NCBI RefSeq assembly: GCF_001949125.1
Contig: NZ_MSTI01000077.1
Span: 161,122-225,121, forward strand
DNA: 64,000 bases
Direction of reading: 5' to 3'
Source of the DNA: Deinococcus marmoris
GTDB taxonomy: Bacteria > Deinococcota > Deinococci > Deinococcales > Deinococcaceae
Part shown: positions 7,404 through 19,235 of the stretch, piece after piece
Layout: each line of letters begins with the position of its first letter
Position numbering within the stretch: the first letter of the stretch is position 1
Program-made: the position numbers and the translations under genes
The notes under the pieces: model-generated
The model's database searches: none
The model's input: only the letters and a program-made list of their open reading frames with translations
What the model was told of the DNA's origin: nothing

Positions 7404-9929
7404 ATGCCCCCCCAGCCGCCCACCCTGCCCATTGCCGAGGTCATCCCGGCGGTGCGCTCAGCGCTGGCGGCGCACCCGCTGGTGGTGGTCCAGGCCCCGC
7501 CCGGCGCGGGCAAGAGTACGGCGCTGCCGCTGGAACTGCTGAACGAACCCTGGCTGGCCGGGCAGTCGGTGATCATGCTCCAGCCCCGGCGGGTGGCGGC
7601 GCGGGCGGTGGCCTCGCGGCTGGCCGAGGGCCTGGGCGAGCGGGTGGGCGAAACCGTGGGCTACCGCGTGCGCTTCGAGTCCCGCGTGTCCAAGCAGACC
7701 CGCCTGGAAGTCGTCACCGAGGGCATCCTGACCCGCCGCCTCCAGCGTGACCCGGAATTGGCCGGGGTGGGGCTGGTCATTCTGGACGAGTTCCACGAGC
7801 GTAGCCTGAACGCCGATCTGGCCCTGGCCCTGCTGCGCGAGGTACAGGGGGCATTGCGCGACGATCTGCGTGTGCTGGTCATGAGCGCCACCCTGGACCC
7901 GGATCTGCCCGCCCGCCTGGGTGCCCCGCTGGTGGAAAGCGTGGGCCGCGCGTACCCGGTGGAGGTCCGTTACCTGCCGACAGACCCGGTGGGCCGCGTG
8001 GAAGACGCCGTGGCCCGCAAGGTGCGGCAGTCTCTGGCCGAGGACGAGGGCGACATCCTGGCCTTCCTTCCTGGCGTGCGCGAGATTCGCGGGGCCGCCG
8101 CGCAACTGGCTGATGTACAACTGGGAGAGGGGGGGGCGCTGGTGCTGCCCCTCTACGGCGATCTGAGCGTGAAGGAACAGCGCCGCGCCCTTCTCCCCGA
8201 TCCTGATGGGCGGCGCAAGGTGGTGCTGGCCACCAGCATTGCCGAGACCTCGCTGACCATCGACGGCGTGCGGGTGGTGGTGGACGGCGGCCAGAGCCGC
8301 ACCCAGGCATTTGACCCGGCCACGGGATTGACCCGCATGGTTACAGGCCGTGTCACCCGCGACAGCGCCACGCAGCGGGCCGGACGCGCGGGCCGCACCG
8401 CGCCGGGCGTGGCTTACCGTCTTTGGCCGGAGCGTACCCAGCCGCTGCTGCCCGCCGCCCGCCCCCCGGAAGTGCTGGAGGCAGACCTCGCGCCGCTGGT
8501 GCTGGAGCTGGCTGCCTGGGGTGCGCCGGACCCCACCGATCTGGCGTGGCTGGACGCGCCGCCCACCCCCCGCGTGGAAACCGCCCGTGCGTTGCTGCGC
8601 GGCCTGAATGCCCTGGACGATACGGGCCGCGTGACCCCGGAAGGTCAGCGGCTGCTGGAATTTCCCACCCACCCGCGCCTAGCCCACCTGCTGACGGGCG
8701 GGGCGGAGGCTGGCCTGGGACCGCTGGCCGCCGATCTGGCCGCGCTGCTGGAGGAACGCGATCCGCTGCCCCCAGGTTCCGGTGCGGACCTGACCGAACG
8801 GGTGGAAGCGCTGCGATTGTGGCGGGCTGGACGTGGCGGCAGGGGAGACGTCGCCGTGCTGGAGCGCATTGAACGGCTGGCGAAGCAGTGGCGTGGGCTG
8901 CTGGACGTGCGGGCGGACAACGCCGAACCCGATCCCTACGATCTGGGGGAATTGATTGCCCTGGCCTACCCCGAACGCCTTGCATTGCCGCGCGAGGTCC
9001 TGCCCGGCGGCATGCGGGGCCGCTTTCTGCTGGCGGGCGGTCAGGGCGTGGCGCTGCCGGAGGGCGACGCGCTGGCCGGAGCTGAGGCGCTGGCGGTGGC
9101 CCATCTGGATGCCCGTGCCCTGAATCCCAACAACGCCGAGGGCCGAATTTATCTGGCGGCTCCCCTTGCGCTGTCTGCCCTGGAATCCCGCGCCGCATGG
9201 ATGGAAAGCGTCCGCTGGGAGACCCGCACCGGAACCCTGCTCGCCCAGAACGAACGCCGCGTGGGGGCGCTGGTCCTCGAAACCCGCCCACTCAAAGAGT
9301 TGCCTGCCGGATTGCGGCTGGATGCCCTGGCCGGGGCCATCCGCGCCGAGGGCCTGCACCTTCTGACCTTCTCCCGTGAGGCTGCGGGCCTGCGCGCCCG
9401 CGTCCAGTCGCTACGCCACTGGCACCCGGATAGCGACTGGCCCAACCCCTCCGATGCTGCGCTGCTGGACACGCTGGAGGACTGGCTCGGCCCGTATCTG
9501 GGCACGGCCCGCACGCGGGAGGACCTGGGGCGGATCAACCTCCTGCCCGCACTTCAGGCGCTCTTGCCCTGGCCGCTGCCGCAGCAGCTCGAAGACCTCG
9601 CGCCCACGCATTTGGGGGTTCCCACGGGCAGCCGCATTCGCCTGGAGTACCGCCCAGACGGCTCACCGCCCATCCTGGCCGTCAAGTTGCAGGAACTGTT
9701 CGGGCTGGCCGACACCCCTGCCGTCAACGGAGGCCGCACGCCCGTGCTGCTGCATCTGCTGTCGCCTGCCGGACGGCCCGTGCAGGTCACGCAGGATCTG
9801 CGGAGTTTCTGGAATTCGTCGTATTTCGAGGTTCGCAAGGACCTGCGGGGCCGCTACCCCCGGCATCCCTGGCCGGATGACCCGTGGACCCACGCGCCGA
9901 TGAAGGGGATCAAGCGAAGGGGCGCGTGA
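7404..9929 (+). CDS. hrpB: ATP-dependent helicase HrpB (DEAH-box)
   Basis: An 841-residue DEAH-box helicase. The Walker A loop APPGAGKST (34-39 region), motif II DEFHERS (D128-S134), motif III MSATLD, and the C-terminal helicase segment ending in TQRAGRAGR are clear. A ratchet-like region and the HrpB-specific C-terminal domain follow (conserved R-x-D-L-RGRYPRHPWPDDP at the end). The family acts on RNA, but its job in most bacteria is not defined. ATG 7404 is preferred over an upstream ATG at 7338 because the family starts with a short tail before the first helix and a TACCAT box sits 8 nt upstream. The stop overlaps the next start (GTGA). Confidence 0.95.
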   Translation: MPPQPPTLPIAEVIPAVRSALAAHPLVVVQAPPGAGKSTALPLELLNEPWLAGQSVIMLQPRRVAARAVASRLAEGLGERVGETVGYRVRFESRVSKQTRLEVVTEGILTRRLQRDPELAGVGLVILDEFHERSLNADLALALLREVQGALRDDLRVLVMSATLDPDLPARLGAPLVESVGRAYPVEVRYLPTDPVGRVEDAVARKVRQSLAEDEGDILAFLPGVREIRGAAAQLADVQLGEGGALVLPLYGDLSVKEQRRALLPDPDGRRKVVLATSIAETSLTIDGVRVVVDGGQSRTQAFDPATGLTRMVTGRVTRDSATQRAGRAGRTAPGVAYRLWPERTQPLLPAARPPEVLEADLAPLVLELAAWGAPDPTDLAWLDAPPTPRVETARALLRGLNALDDTGRVTPEGQRLLEFPTHPRLAHLLTGGAEAGLGPLAADLAALLEERDPLPPGSGADLTERVEALRLWRAGRGGRGDVAVLERIERLAKQWRGLLDVRADNAEPDPYDLGELIALAYPERLALPREVLPGGMRGRFLLAGGQGVALPEGDALAGAEALAVAHLDARALNPNNAEGRIYLAAPLALSALESRAAWMESVRWETRTGTLLAQNERRVGALVLETRPLKELPAGLRLDALAGAIRAEGLHLLTFSREAAGLRARVQSLRHWHPDSDWPNPSDAALLDTLEDWLGPYLGTARTREDLGRINLLPALQALLPWPLPQQLEDLAPTHLGVPTGSRIRLEYRPDGSPPILAVKLQELFGLADTPAVNGGRTPVLLHLLSPAGRPVQVTQDLRSFWNSSYFEVRKDLRGRYPRHPWPDDPWTHAPMKGIKRRGA

Positions 9930-10555
9930 ACCTCTGGCCACGCATAATCTCCGCCGTCTACGCCCCGCTGGGCTGGCGTCGGGCGCAGTTGATACTGGAA
10001 TTGATTCGCCCCCACCTGCCATCTGGACGCGTGCTGGACCTGGGTGCGGGAACGGGCCACACGGCGGTCCTGCTGTCTCGCAGGGGTTGGGCTGTGACGA
10101 TGGCCGACGTCCCCCCGCACGCTGGAGCGCTGGGGCAGCGGCTGGTGGCACACCCCATCGCCGCGCGGCTGGGCCGTGAATCTGGCGTGCCGCGCGTGCT
10201 GTATGACGGCTCGACATTGCCTTTTCCAGACTGCTCATTCGACGCCGTGCTGCTGGCCTTCGTGTTGCACCACTGCCCCCATCCGGTGGCGGTGTTGCGG
10301 GAAGCGGCGCGGGTGTCACGGCGCGTCCTGGTGCTGGAGGACGGCAATGGCGAGTTTCCACCGAACCGTCTGGACCGCGTGACCGATGCCCTGATCAATC
10401 TGGAATTCGGCCACCCGCACGGCGAGCGCTCCCGCCTGGAATGGCTGGGGATGTTTGCCGCCTGTGGCCTGGGCGTGGAGCAGGAGCAGGGCTTCACCTC
10501 CCGCTTCGGCGGACTCAGGGGCAGGCACCGGCTGTACGTGCTGAATCGCCTATAG
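9926..10555 (+). CDS. Class I SAM-dependent methyltransferase
   Basis: A 209-residue Rossmann-fold methyltransferase. VLDLGAGTGHTAVLLSRRG is SAM-binding motif I, VTMADV carries the acidic residue of motif II, and LPFPDCSFDAVLLAFVLHHCPHP is the UbiE/Methyltransf_11-type motif around strand 4. The GTG start at 9926 overlaps the hrpB stop by 4 nt, so the two are probably co-translated. The substrate is unknown. A hydrophobic N-terminal stretch (IISAVYAPLGW) might hold it near membranes, but there is no full transmembrane segment. Confidence 0.85.
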   Translation: MNLWPRIISAVYAPLGWRRAQLILELIRPHLPSGRVLDLGAGTGHTAVLLSRRGWAVTMADVPPHAGALGQRLVAHPIAARLGRESGVPRVLYDGSTLPFPDCSFDAVLLAFVLHHCPHPVAVLREAARVSRRVLVLEDGNGEFPPNRLDRVTDALINLEFGHPHGERSRLEWLGMFAACGLGVEQEQGFTSRFGGLRGRHRLYVLNRL

Positions 10556-10673
10556 TGTGCAATTGTTCACCACGCGGGTTTTCTGGCGTGGCCCCTCAAC
10601 TTCCATTCGCCCACGGGCCGCAACGGTTTCCCGAATCCGGCCCGCGTTGTGATGTCTCCCGCAAGGAATTCCC

Positions 10674-11810
10674 ATGACCGATAAACGCATTGTCCTCGCC
10701 TTCGGCACCCGCCCGGAAACCACCAAGATGGCCCCCGTCTACGCAGCTCTGGCCGCCCAACCCGGCCTGACGCCGCTGATCCTCTCCACCGGGCAGCAGC
10801 GCCAGATGCTCGACGGCGCGCTGAACGTCTTTGGCCTGACCCCGGACCGTGACCTGAACGTGATGACCGAGCGCCAGACCCTCGCGGACCTGACCGCCCG
10901 CATCGTGCCGCAGGCCGGGCGCGTGCTGCGCGAGATGGAGGCCGATCTGGTGCTGGTCCACGGCGATACCTCCACATCGTTCTGCGTGGCCCTGTCCGCC
11001 TTTTACGAGGGCATTCCGGTGGGCCACGTCGAGGCGGGCCTGCGAAGCGGCGACTTGCAGGAACCCTTCCCGGAGGAAGCCAACCGCCGCCTAACCGGCG
11101 TGCTGAGTGCGCTGGATTTCTCGCCCACCTCTGGCAGCAAGGCCAACCTGACCCGTGAGGGCAAGCCTGAAGTGGGCATTTTCGTGACCGGGCAGACCGC
11201 CGTGGACGCCGTGCGCGAGGTGGCCGGGCGCGTGCCGCTGCGCCCCGAGTGGCAGGCGCGCGTGGACGCCGGGCAACCCCTGGTGACCGTGACCATGCAC
11301 CGCCGCGAGAACCAGCCCATGATGCGCGAGATGGCTCAGGCGCTGGCCCGCGTTGCTCAGGCGCACCCAGATCACCACTTCATCTACCCGGTCCACCTCT
11401 CGCCCGCCGTGCAGGAGGCCGTGCGCCCGGTGCTGGAAGGTGTGAGTAACTTCGAGCTGACTGCCCCGCTGGACTACAGCGATATGGCCCCACTGATGGC
11501 CGCCTCCGTGCTGCTGGCCACCGACAGCGGCGGCTTGCAGGAAGAGGGCGCGGCGCTGGGCGTGCCGGTGGCCGTTCTCCGCAACGTCACCGAGCGCCCC
11601 GAGGGGCTGGAAGCGGGCGTACTGAAACTGGCGGGCAACGATCCGGCGCAGCTCGAAGCGGTACTGAATCACCTGCTAGACAGCCCGGAGACGCTAAAGG
11701 GAATGCGCGAGGCCCGCAATCCCTACGGCGACGGGCAGGCCGCCGGACGCATCGCGCGGGCCATCGCGTGGCATTTCGGCCTGGGCGAGCGCCCTGCGGA
11801 CTGGAACTAG
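10674..11810 (+). CDS. wecB: UDP-N-acetylglucosamine 2-epimerase (non-hydrolysing)
   Basis: Interconverts UDP-GlcNAc and UDP-ManNAc for surface polysaccharides. The 378-residue protein has the family blocks [46 protein letters not shown] and [16 protein letters not shown], including the catalytic acidic and histidine residues. An AAGGAA ribosome binding site precedes the ATG. The WecA/TagO-like transferase at 15990, which uses the same nucleotide sugar, suggests a common polysaccharide route. No ManNAc dehydrogenase (WecC) is in the window. The central KMAPVYAAL and [12 protein letters not shown] are small variants of the usual sequence. Confidence 0.93.
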   Translation: MTDKRIVLAFGTRPETTKMAPVYAALAAQPGLTPLILSTGQQRQMLDGALNVFGLTPDRDLNVMTERQTLADLTARIVPQAGRVLREMEADLVLVHGDTSTSFCVALSAFYEGIPVGHVEAGLRSGDLQEPFPEEANRRLTGVLSALDFSPTSGSKANLTREGKPEVGIFVTGQTAVDAVREVAGRVPLRPEWQARVDAGQPLVTVTMHRRENQPMMREMAQALARVAQAHPDHHFIYPVHLSPAVQEAVRPVLEGVSNFELTAPLDYSDMAPLMAASVLLATDSGGLQEEGAALGVPVAVLRNVTERPEGLEAGVLKLAGNDPAQLEAVLNHLLDSPETLKGMREARNPYGDGQAAGRIARAIAWHFGLGERPADWN

Positions 11811-11842
11811 AATCACTTTCCAGCGCGTATGATGTGCCTGAC

Positions 11843-12778
11843 GTGAGCGCCCCTGAATCCTCGGTTCCCCCGCTGGCCGTCGTCCTCAACCCCAATGCGG
11901 GCGGGGGGCTGGCAATGCGCGAGTGGCCGCGCCTGGAAGCCGAGCTGAAGCGGCGCGGCCAGCCCTACGAGCTGATCCTGGAAGACAGCGGCGAGGACGC
12001 CCTGGCCCGCATCCAGGCGCTGCCGCCGCGCATTGCCGTGCTGGCGGTGGGCGGGGACGGCACGGTGGGCGCGTTGCTACCCGCGCTGGTGTCCGTCCCC
12101 AAGCGGCAGGGCCGTCCGCTGGCCGTGGTCCCGCTGGGAACGGGCAACGACTTCGCGGGCATGCTGGGTCTCAAAACTGGACAATTCGCGGAGGCCCTGG
12201 ACCGCCTGACCTTCCAGCCCCGCGACGTGGACGCCCTGGAGGTCCGTATTCTGGAGGGCGACGGCGCGGGCCGCACGCATGTGCTGCTGAATGGCCTGGG
12301 CCTGGGCTTCGATGCCGCCGTGACCGCCAACATGGCCCGCGCGCCCAAGCAGTTTCAGGGCTTTGCGCGCTACGCCTGGTCCGCTGTCGCCACCGTCCGC
12401 GAGCTGCACCTGTCCGAAGTGCAGATCACGCTGGATGGCCAGCCGTTCTACAGCGGCCCCAGCCCCATCGTGGCCGTCATGAACGGCACGCGCTATGGCG
12501 GCGGCTTCCTGATCAGCCCGAGGTCCAGCCCACGCGACGGCCTGCTGGACGTGGTGGCGGGCGGCCCCATGAACCGTTTTCAACTGGTCAAACTGATGTT
12601 GCGCGTGCTGCGTGGCACCCATCTGGACCAGCCGCAGGTTCGCACCGCGCAGGGCCACGAGGTCACGGTGCGCTGGGACACGCCCACACCGCTGCATCTG
12701 GACGGCGATTTGCACGGGCAGGTCACGGCGATCAGGGTGCGGGTATTAAAGGGCGTGGTGAAGTTGCTGAATGGGTGA
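11843..12778 (+). CDS. Diacylglycerol/lipid kinase family protein (YegS/DgkB-like)
   Basis: A 311-residue lipid kinase of the DAGK catalytic family. NPNAGGG is at the N-terminus, [14 protein letters not shown] is the nucleotide-binding loop, [10 protein letters not shown] the second diagnostic motif, and [24 protein letters not shown] the C-terminal domain signature. It would phosphorylate diacylglycerol or a related lipid at the inner membrane surface. I select GTG 11843 because a TATGAT box ends 9 nt upstream with no Shine-Dalgarno, indicating leaderless translation; GTG 11834 is the alternative. The 3' end overlaps the start of the broken DUF4926 gene. Confidence 0.88.
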   Translation: MSAPESSVPPLAVVLNPNAGGGLAMREWPRLEAELKRRGQPYELILEDSGEDALARIQALPPRIAVLAVGGDGTVGALLPALVSVPKRQGRPLAVVPLGTGNDFAGMLGLKTGQFAEALDRLTFQPRDVDALEVRILEGDGAGRTHVLLNGLGLGFDAAVTANMARAPKQFQGFARYAWSAVATVRELHLSEVQITLDGQPFYSGPSPIVAVMNGTRYGGGFLISPRSSPRDGLLDVVAGGPMNRFQLVKLMLRVLRGTHLDQPQVRTAQGHEVTVRWDTPTPLHLDGDLHGQVTAIRVRVLKGVVKLLNG

Positions 12779-13016
12779 AGCTGGAACGACACCTGAGTCT
12801 GTGCCGCTTTTCTCCGTCGTGTAATTGATCAACGAGCACTATCTAGACGACGGCTCAAGTGTGGGTCGTCAAGGGGCAGTTGTGGGAATGTATCCAGACA
12901 ACGCCTATGAAGTTGAGTTCTCCGATGAGGACGGCATTACGATTGCTCTTCTTGCTGTACAGAGACAGGACATGAAAATACCGTGGCTCCCGGCAGAACT
13001 GCCTGTGGAGCCATGA
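12771..13016 (+). pseudogene. DUF4926 protein interrupted by an in-frame TAA
   Basis: From ATG 12771 the frame reads [17 protein letters not shown], then TAA (12822-12824), then continues in the same frame as LINEHYLDDGSSVGRQGAVV and on through AYEVEFSDEDGITIALLAV to TGA 13014. DUF4926 proteins have exactly this course: an N-terminal strand (xLDVVxLxEDLP), a GxxGxVVxxY turn and a YEVEFxDxxGxTxALL strand. The stop falls inside the first conserved strand, so the gene is broken by one nonsense change unless TTG 12825 restarts translation without that strand. DUF4926 proteins are small and often sit in toxin-antitoxin-like or Uma2-like contexts; their role is unknown. Confidence 0.65.
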
Positions 13017-13055
13017 GATTTGCCGCTGGCAGACGCTTATAAAAAACCTTCTCGA

Positions 13056-14399
<1,344 letters not shown>

Positions 14400-14406
14400 G
14401 CGCGGA

Positions 14407-14412
14407 ATTATG
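14407..14412 (-). promoter_or_regulatory. Leaderless-type -10 box of asnS
   Basis: CATAAT on the minus strand, five of six matches to TATAAT, ending 7 nt before the ATG. This is the spacing expected when transcription starts at the start codon. Confidence 0.65.
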
Positions 14413-14515
14413 GCAGAGGCGGGGGCGGCGGCGCAGGTGGCCCGCTGCTTTCTTCGGGTGTCCCGGTAGGAGAGGGGTTATCTGGCGGCGAACCCGCCCG
14501 TGCAAGGTCCAGTCG

Positions 14516-15211
14516 CTAGCCGTAAACAGGGGCCTCTTCCGTGAAGCGCCCGTCCAGCAGGTGCAGCGCCCGGTCCGCGTACCCGGCCAGACGTTCGTCG
14601 TGGGTGACCAGCAGCACGCCCGCGCCCTCCTCGCGGGCCAGGGCCACCAGCAGGGCGGCCACCGTGGTGGCGTTGGCGCGGTCCAGGCTGCCCGTCGGCT
14701 CGTCGGCCAGCACCACCGCCGGGCCGGAAGCCAGCGCGCGGGCCACGGCCACCCGCTGACGTTCGCCGCCGCTGAGGACCTCGGGCATGCTCTTTTCGCG
14801 CCCCGACAGGCCCACGCGGGACAGCAGGGCATGGGCGCGGGACGTGTCGCCCTGCCCAGCCAGACGGCAGGGGATCATCACGTTGTCCAGCACGTTCAGG
14901 TCTTCCAGCAGATAGTGGTGCTGAAACACCAGACCCACCCGCCCGGCCCGCCGCAGCGCCCGCGCCTGGGTGTCCAGGATATCGGCGCGTTCCCCGGCCC
15001 ACCAGATCTCACCGGAATCCGGCACGTCCAGCCCGCCCAGCAGGTGCAGCAGTGTACTCTTGCCGCTGCCCGAAGGCCCGGTCACGGCCACCACTTCTCC
15101 CGGCTGCACCCGTAGGGAGACGCCGTGCAATACGGTCAGCTCGCCGAAACTCTGGTGAATCTCGCGGGCTTCCAGGGCGGGGAAGGGTGCGGAGGGGGTG
15201 GGAACGCTCAC
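14516..15211 (-). CDS. ABC transporter ATP-binding protein, LolD/MacB family
   Basis: A 231-residue ATPase subunit. Walker A is GPSGSGKST, the Q-loop is LVFQHHYLL, the signature is [15 protein letters not shown], Walker B is [12 protein letters not shown], and [12 protein letters not shown] holds the H-loop. [21 protein letters not shown] at the N-terminus is typical of LolD/FtsE/MacB-type mechanotransducing exporters. No permease gene flanks it, so the partner must lie elsewhere. GTG 15211 is chosen because TAAGAT ends 7 nt upstream; ATG 15220 would overlap the -10 box. It is divergent from upp. Confidence 0.9.
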   Translation of the reverse strand: MSVPTPSAPFPALEAREIHQSFGELTVLHGVSLRVQPGEVVAVTGPSGSGKSTLLHLLGGLDVPDSGEIWWAGERADILDTQARALRRAGRVGLVFQHHYLLEDLNVLDNVMIPCRLAGQGDTSRAHALLSRVGLSGREKSMPEVLSGGERQRVAVARALASGPAVVLADEPTGSLDRANATTVAALLVALAREEGAGVLLVTHDERLAGYADRALHLLDGRFTEEAPVYG

Positions 15212-15218
15212 GCGGCGC

Positions 15219-15224
15219 ATCTTA
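15219..15224 (-). promoter_or_regulatory. Leaderless-type -10 box of the LolD-like ATPase gene
   Basis: TAAGAT on the minus strand ends 7 nt before GTG 15211. It decides the start in favour of GTG. Confidence 0.6.
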
Positions 15225-15292
15225 TCCTGACGCTGTTCTTTTTCTCTGGTCCTTCTCCGCTGGCTCTTTTCCGTCCGGCCCCGCCGAGGCGA

Positions 15293-15298
15293 TATGCT
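15293..15298 (+). promoter_or_regulatory. Leaderless-type -10 box of upp
   Basis: TATGCT ends 6 nt before ATG 15305, with no ribosome binding site between. Confidence 0.65.
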
Positions 15299-15304
15299 TT
15301 CCAT

Positions 15305-15928
15305 ATGGTCACGGTCGTCTCCCATCCCCTGATTCAACACAAGCTCTCGCTGATGCGCGATACCGGCACCGGGGTCAAGGAATTCCGCGAACTGGCCGCC
15401 GAAATCAGCATGTTGCTGGCTTACGAGGCCATGCGCGATCTGGAACTGGCCCCCCAGACCCTCACGACGCCGCTGCAAACGGGTCAGTTCCCGATGCTGA
15501 GCGGCAAGAAGCTGGCGCTGGTGGCGATCCTGCGCGCCGGGCTGATCATGACCGACGCCATCGTGGCGCTGGTTCCGGCGGCCAAGGTGGGGCATCTGGG
15601 CATGTACCGCGATCCGCAGACCCTCAAACCCGTGGCGTATTACAACAAGCTGCCCGCCGACATCGCCGAGCGCCGCGTCTTTCTGACCGATCCGATGCTG
15701 GCCACGGGCGGCAGTGCGAGTGCGGCCATCGACAGCCTCAAGGAGGCCGGGGCGCAGAGCATCAAGCTGATGTGCATTCTCTCGGCCCCCGAGGGCATCG
15801 CCGTGATCGAGCGCGATCACCCGGACGTGGAGATCGTGACCGCCGCCATCGACTCTCATCTGAACGATCACGGCTATATCGTGCCGGGGCTGGGGGATGC
15901 GGGGGACCGGATCTACGGCACCAAGTAA
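15305..15928 (+). CDS. upp: Uracil phosphoribosyltransferase
   Basis: Pyrimidine salvage enzyme making UMP from uracil and PRPP. The 207-residue protein starts [18 protein letters not shown], the standard UPRTase N-terminus, and has the PRPP-binding loop [13 protein letters not shown] and the C-terminal uracil-contacting [11 protein letters not shown]. The start is fixed by homology and by a TATGCT box 6 nt upstream. The frame is open further upstream, but that portion is antisense to the ATPase gene and carries no UPRTase sequence. It is followed 61 bp later by the WecA-like gene. Confidence 0.96.
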   Translation: MVTVVSHPLIQHKLSLMRDTGTGVKEFRELAAEISMLLAYEAMRDLELAPQTLTTPLQTGQFPMLSGKKLALVAILRAGLIMTDAIVALVPAAKVGHLGMYRDPQTLKPVAYYNKLPADIAERRVFLTDPMLATGGSASAAIDSLKEAGAQSIKLMCILSAPEGIAVIERDHPDVEIVTAAIDSHLNDHGYIVPGLGDAGDRIYGTK

Positions 15929-15989
15929 GCGCCCTCCACCTTTCGGCTAACCCCCTGGCACGGCGAAACCCTTAGACTCGGGGCACTTT

Positions 15990-17129
<1,140 letters not shown>

Positions 17130-17284
17130 GCATAGGCTTTTCAGGGCAAACCGAGATCGGCGTGACAGTGCGGACAATGGCGGGGTGCCGACGGTAGAGC
17201 GGGGCGGCTCCGCTTGCAGCAAAAAATCTGATCCGGGCATCAGGGGCTGTGGGAATTGCTTTTCTCTGTCGCCCGCCTGACCGC

Positions 17285-17290
17285 TATTCT
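17285..17290 (+). promoter_or_regulatory. Leaderless-type -10 box of the nitroreductase gene
   Basis: TATTCT ends 7 nt before ATG 17298, selecting this ATG over the upstream in-frame ATG at 17256. Confidence 0.65.
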
Positions 17291-17297
17291 GCCCGGC

Positions 17298-18092
17298 ATG
17301 CCTGCAACCCTGTCCACCCGCACCCAGAGTGCCGCAGAAGTCACCGCGTTCTACGATGCCCACCGAACTGTCCGCCAGTACGTGACGGCGGAAGACGGCT
17401 CCCCGCTGCCACTGCCCGCAGACCACCTGGAAGCCATCCTGCACGCCGCTCAGCGTGCCCCCACCGACGCCACCGCGCAACTGTATTCCCTCGTGCGCCT
17501 GACCCGCCCGGAGGTCCGCGAACAGATGGTCACCCTGACCACCAACGCGCACATTGCCACCGCCTCTGAAGCGTTCGTGGTCTGCGCCGATGTGCGGCGG
17601 GTGGTGCGGGTGCTGGAGGTGACCGGGCAGACGCCGGGGCACTGGCCTGCCATCGCCGTGCATTTTGGGATCGGGGACGCGGTGATGGCCGGAACCAACC
17701 TGCTGACCGCCGCCGAGATGCTGGGCTACCAGGGCTGCTGGATCGGCGGCGTGATGAACGGCCTGGACGGCATTATCGACCTGCTGGAGCTGCCGCCCGG
17801 CGTGCTGCCCTTCGCCGCGCTGACCATCGGCAGGTCCGCCGAGGACACGCCCCACCGTCCCCGCGTCCCGCGCCCGCTGGTGATCCACACCGACACCTAC
17901 AACAACGGTACGGATGAGGAAATCCGCGACGCCGTGGACATCATGAATCCCATCGCGTCGCGGAAGGGTCAGCCCGGCGACTGGGCCAGACTCATGGGGG
18001 CCTACTTCGCCGTGGAGGGCGGGATGGAAGGCCGCGAACCCCGGCTGGTGGCGGCCCTCAAGCGCCAGGGCATGTGGTCCGGCGAGGGGTAA
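17298..18092 (+). CDS. Nitroreductase family NAD(P)H-flavin oxidoreductase (NfsA/Frp-like)
   Basis: A 264-residue FMN-dependent oxidoreductase. HRTVRQY near the N-terminus is the FMN-phosphate-binding stretch; AAQRAPTDATAQLYSLVRL, the mid-protein HFGIGDAVMAGTNLLTAAEMLGYQGCWIGGV and LPFAALTIGRSAE follow the NfsA/FRP pattern. The length fits the 240-270-residue NfsA group rather than the shorter NfsB group. Likely roles are reduction of nitro compounds, quinones or chromate, in the cytoplasm. A TATTCT box 7 nt upstream indicates leaderless expression. Confidence 0.87.
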   Translation: MPATLSTRTQSAAEVTAFYDAHRTVRQYVTAEDGSPLPLPADHLEAILHAAQRAPTDATAQLYSLVRLTRPEVREQMVTLTTNAHIATASEAFVVCADVRRVVRVLEVTGQTPGHWPAIAVHFGIGDAVMAGTNLLTAAEMLGYQGCWIGGVMNGLDGIIDLLELPPGVLPFAALTIGRSAEDTPHRPRVPRPLVIHTDTYNNGTDEEIRDAVDIMNPIASRKGQPGDWARLMGAYFAVEGGMEGREPRLVAALKRQGMWSGEG

Positions 18093-18275
18093 AGCGCTGG
18101 ATTGGCCTTCCTTCGAGAGAGGCTGGGAGGGTGTTGCCTCTGAGAACGCCCCGCGCCAGCACGGTCTGAACGGAACTGCGCCCTGTCCTCTGTCTGAAGC
18201 GGAACGCCGCCTCGGGTCCAGCCCCAGACAGGGCAGAATGCGAGGCCCACACCCCTCCCGCCGCCCCATCCGGCC

Positions 18276-18281
18276 TATCAT
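18276..18281 (+). promoter_or_regulatory. Leaderless-type -10 box of the TPR protein gene
   Basis: TATCAT ends 8 nt before ATG 18290. Confidence 0.6.
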
Positions 18282-18289
18282 CGGCACAG

Positions 18290-19138
18290 ATGTCTGATCC
18301 TGTTCGTTCCGCCAGCAAACCTCCTGTTCAGCCCACTGCCGATCCCGCCCCTCTGCCCGATCTGAATGAGGTCATTCGCGCCGGGGAGTGGCGACGGGCG
18401 CTGGCCGTCTCGCGCATCAAGCAGTCGGAGGCGGAGGTTCAGGAGGCGCTGGAGGCGGTCTTCCGCTTTCAGGAGACGGTGCGGGCGCGGCGCTATCCCT
18501 CGGCCCGGCGGGCGCTGGCCGATTACCGCGAGGCACTGGCCGGGAAAGCCGACGCCGCCGAGCTGAGCGTGCTGCGCCGCGCCGCCGATCCAGACGCGCT
18601 GGGTGCGGCGCTGGACGCCCTGAACGCCCATCTCAAGGAGCCGGACCCGGAGGTGCTGGCCGCCGGACTGGCCCCCGCGCTGGCCCAGCCGCTGACCCGC
18701 GCCGAGGCGCTGAACATTCAGGGCGTGCTGCTGGCGTTGCAGGAAGAGAGTGCTGGGGCCAGAACCCTGTTTGAGGAGGCGCTGGAGGCCGACGCCGGGC
18801 ATTACCGCGCGCTGACCAACCTGGGCAATCTGGACATCGAAAGCGGTGACCACGCGGGGGCCGAGGTGAAATACCGTGAGGTGATCCGCCTGAACCCCGA
18901 CTACGACGGCGGCTGGCACAACCTGGGTGTGGCCCTGCGCCGACAGGGCAAGATGGCCGAGGCGGTGCGCTCGATCCGGCGCGGCCAGCGGCTGGGCATG
19001 AAACGCTCCAAGGAGGACACCGACGCCGAGGTCAAGGCCCAGTTCGCGGGAAATCCGCTGTTCAAGGGCCTGCGCTGGGTGCTGATCGCGGTGGTGATCC
19101 TGGTGCTGTTCCTGGCCCTGCGCGGCGCGGTGACCTGA
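18290..19138 (+). CDS. Tetratricopeptide-repeat protein with C-terminal membrane anchor
   Basis: A 282-residue protein. TPR units are clear around residues 145-235 (for example AEALNIQGVLLALQEE, ALTNLGNLDIESGDHAGAE and NPDYDGGWHNLGVALRRQG), with an Arg/Ala-rich helical N-terminal half. A single hydrophobic helix (WVLIAVVILVLFLAL) ends the chain, so it is probably tail-anchored with the repeats in the cytoplasm. TPRs mediate protein-protein contacts; the partner is not evident. A TATCAT box sits 8 nt before the ATG. Confidence 0.82.
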   Translation: MSDPVRSASKPPVQPTADPAPLPDLNEVIRAGEWRRALAVSRIKQSEAEVQEALEAVFRFQETVRARRYPSARRALADYREALAGKADAAELSVLRRAADPDALGAALDALNAHLKEPDPEVLAAGLAPALAQPLTRAEALNIQGVLLALQEESAGARTLFEEALEADAGHYRALTNLGNLDIESGDHAGAEVKYREVIRLNPDYDGGWHNLGVALRRQGKMAEAVRSIRRGQRLGMKRSKEDTDAEVKAQFAGNPLFKGLRWVLIAVVILVLFLALRGAVT

Positions 19139-19235
19139 CGCGGTAACAGGCTGTGGGGAGGAACTCCTCGCCGGGTCTTCTGCACCGCAAGGATGCGTCT
19201 GGAGTGTCTGGCCAGCGATTGCGCTATAAGCGGGC

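Noticed and set aside
15212..15871. N-terminal extension of the LolD-like ATPase across upp
   Set aside because: The frame is open but antisense to upp and has no homology. The TAAGAT box places the start at GTG 15211.
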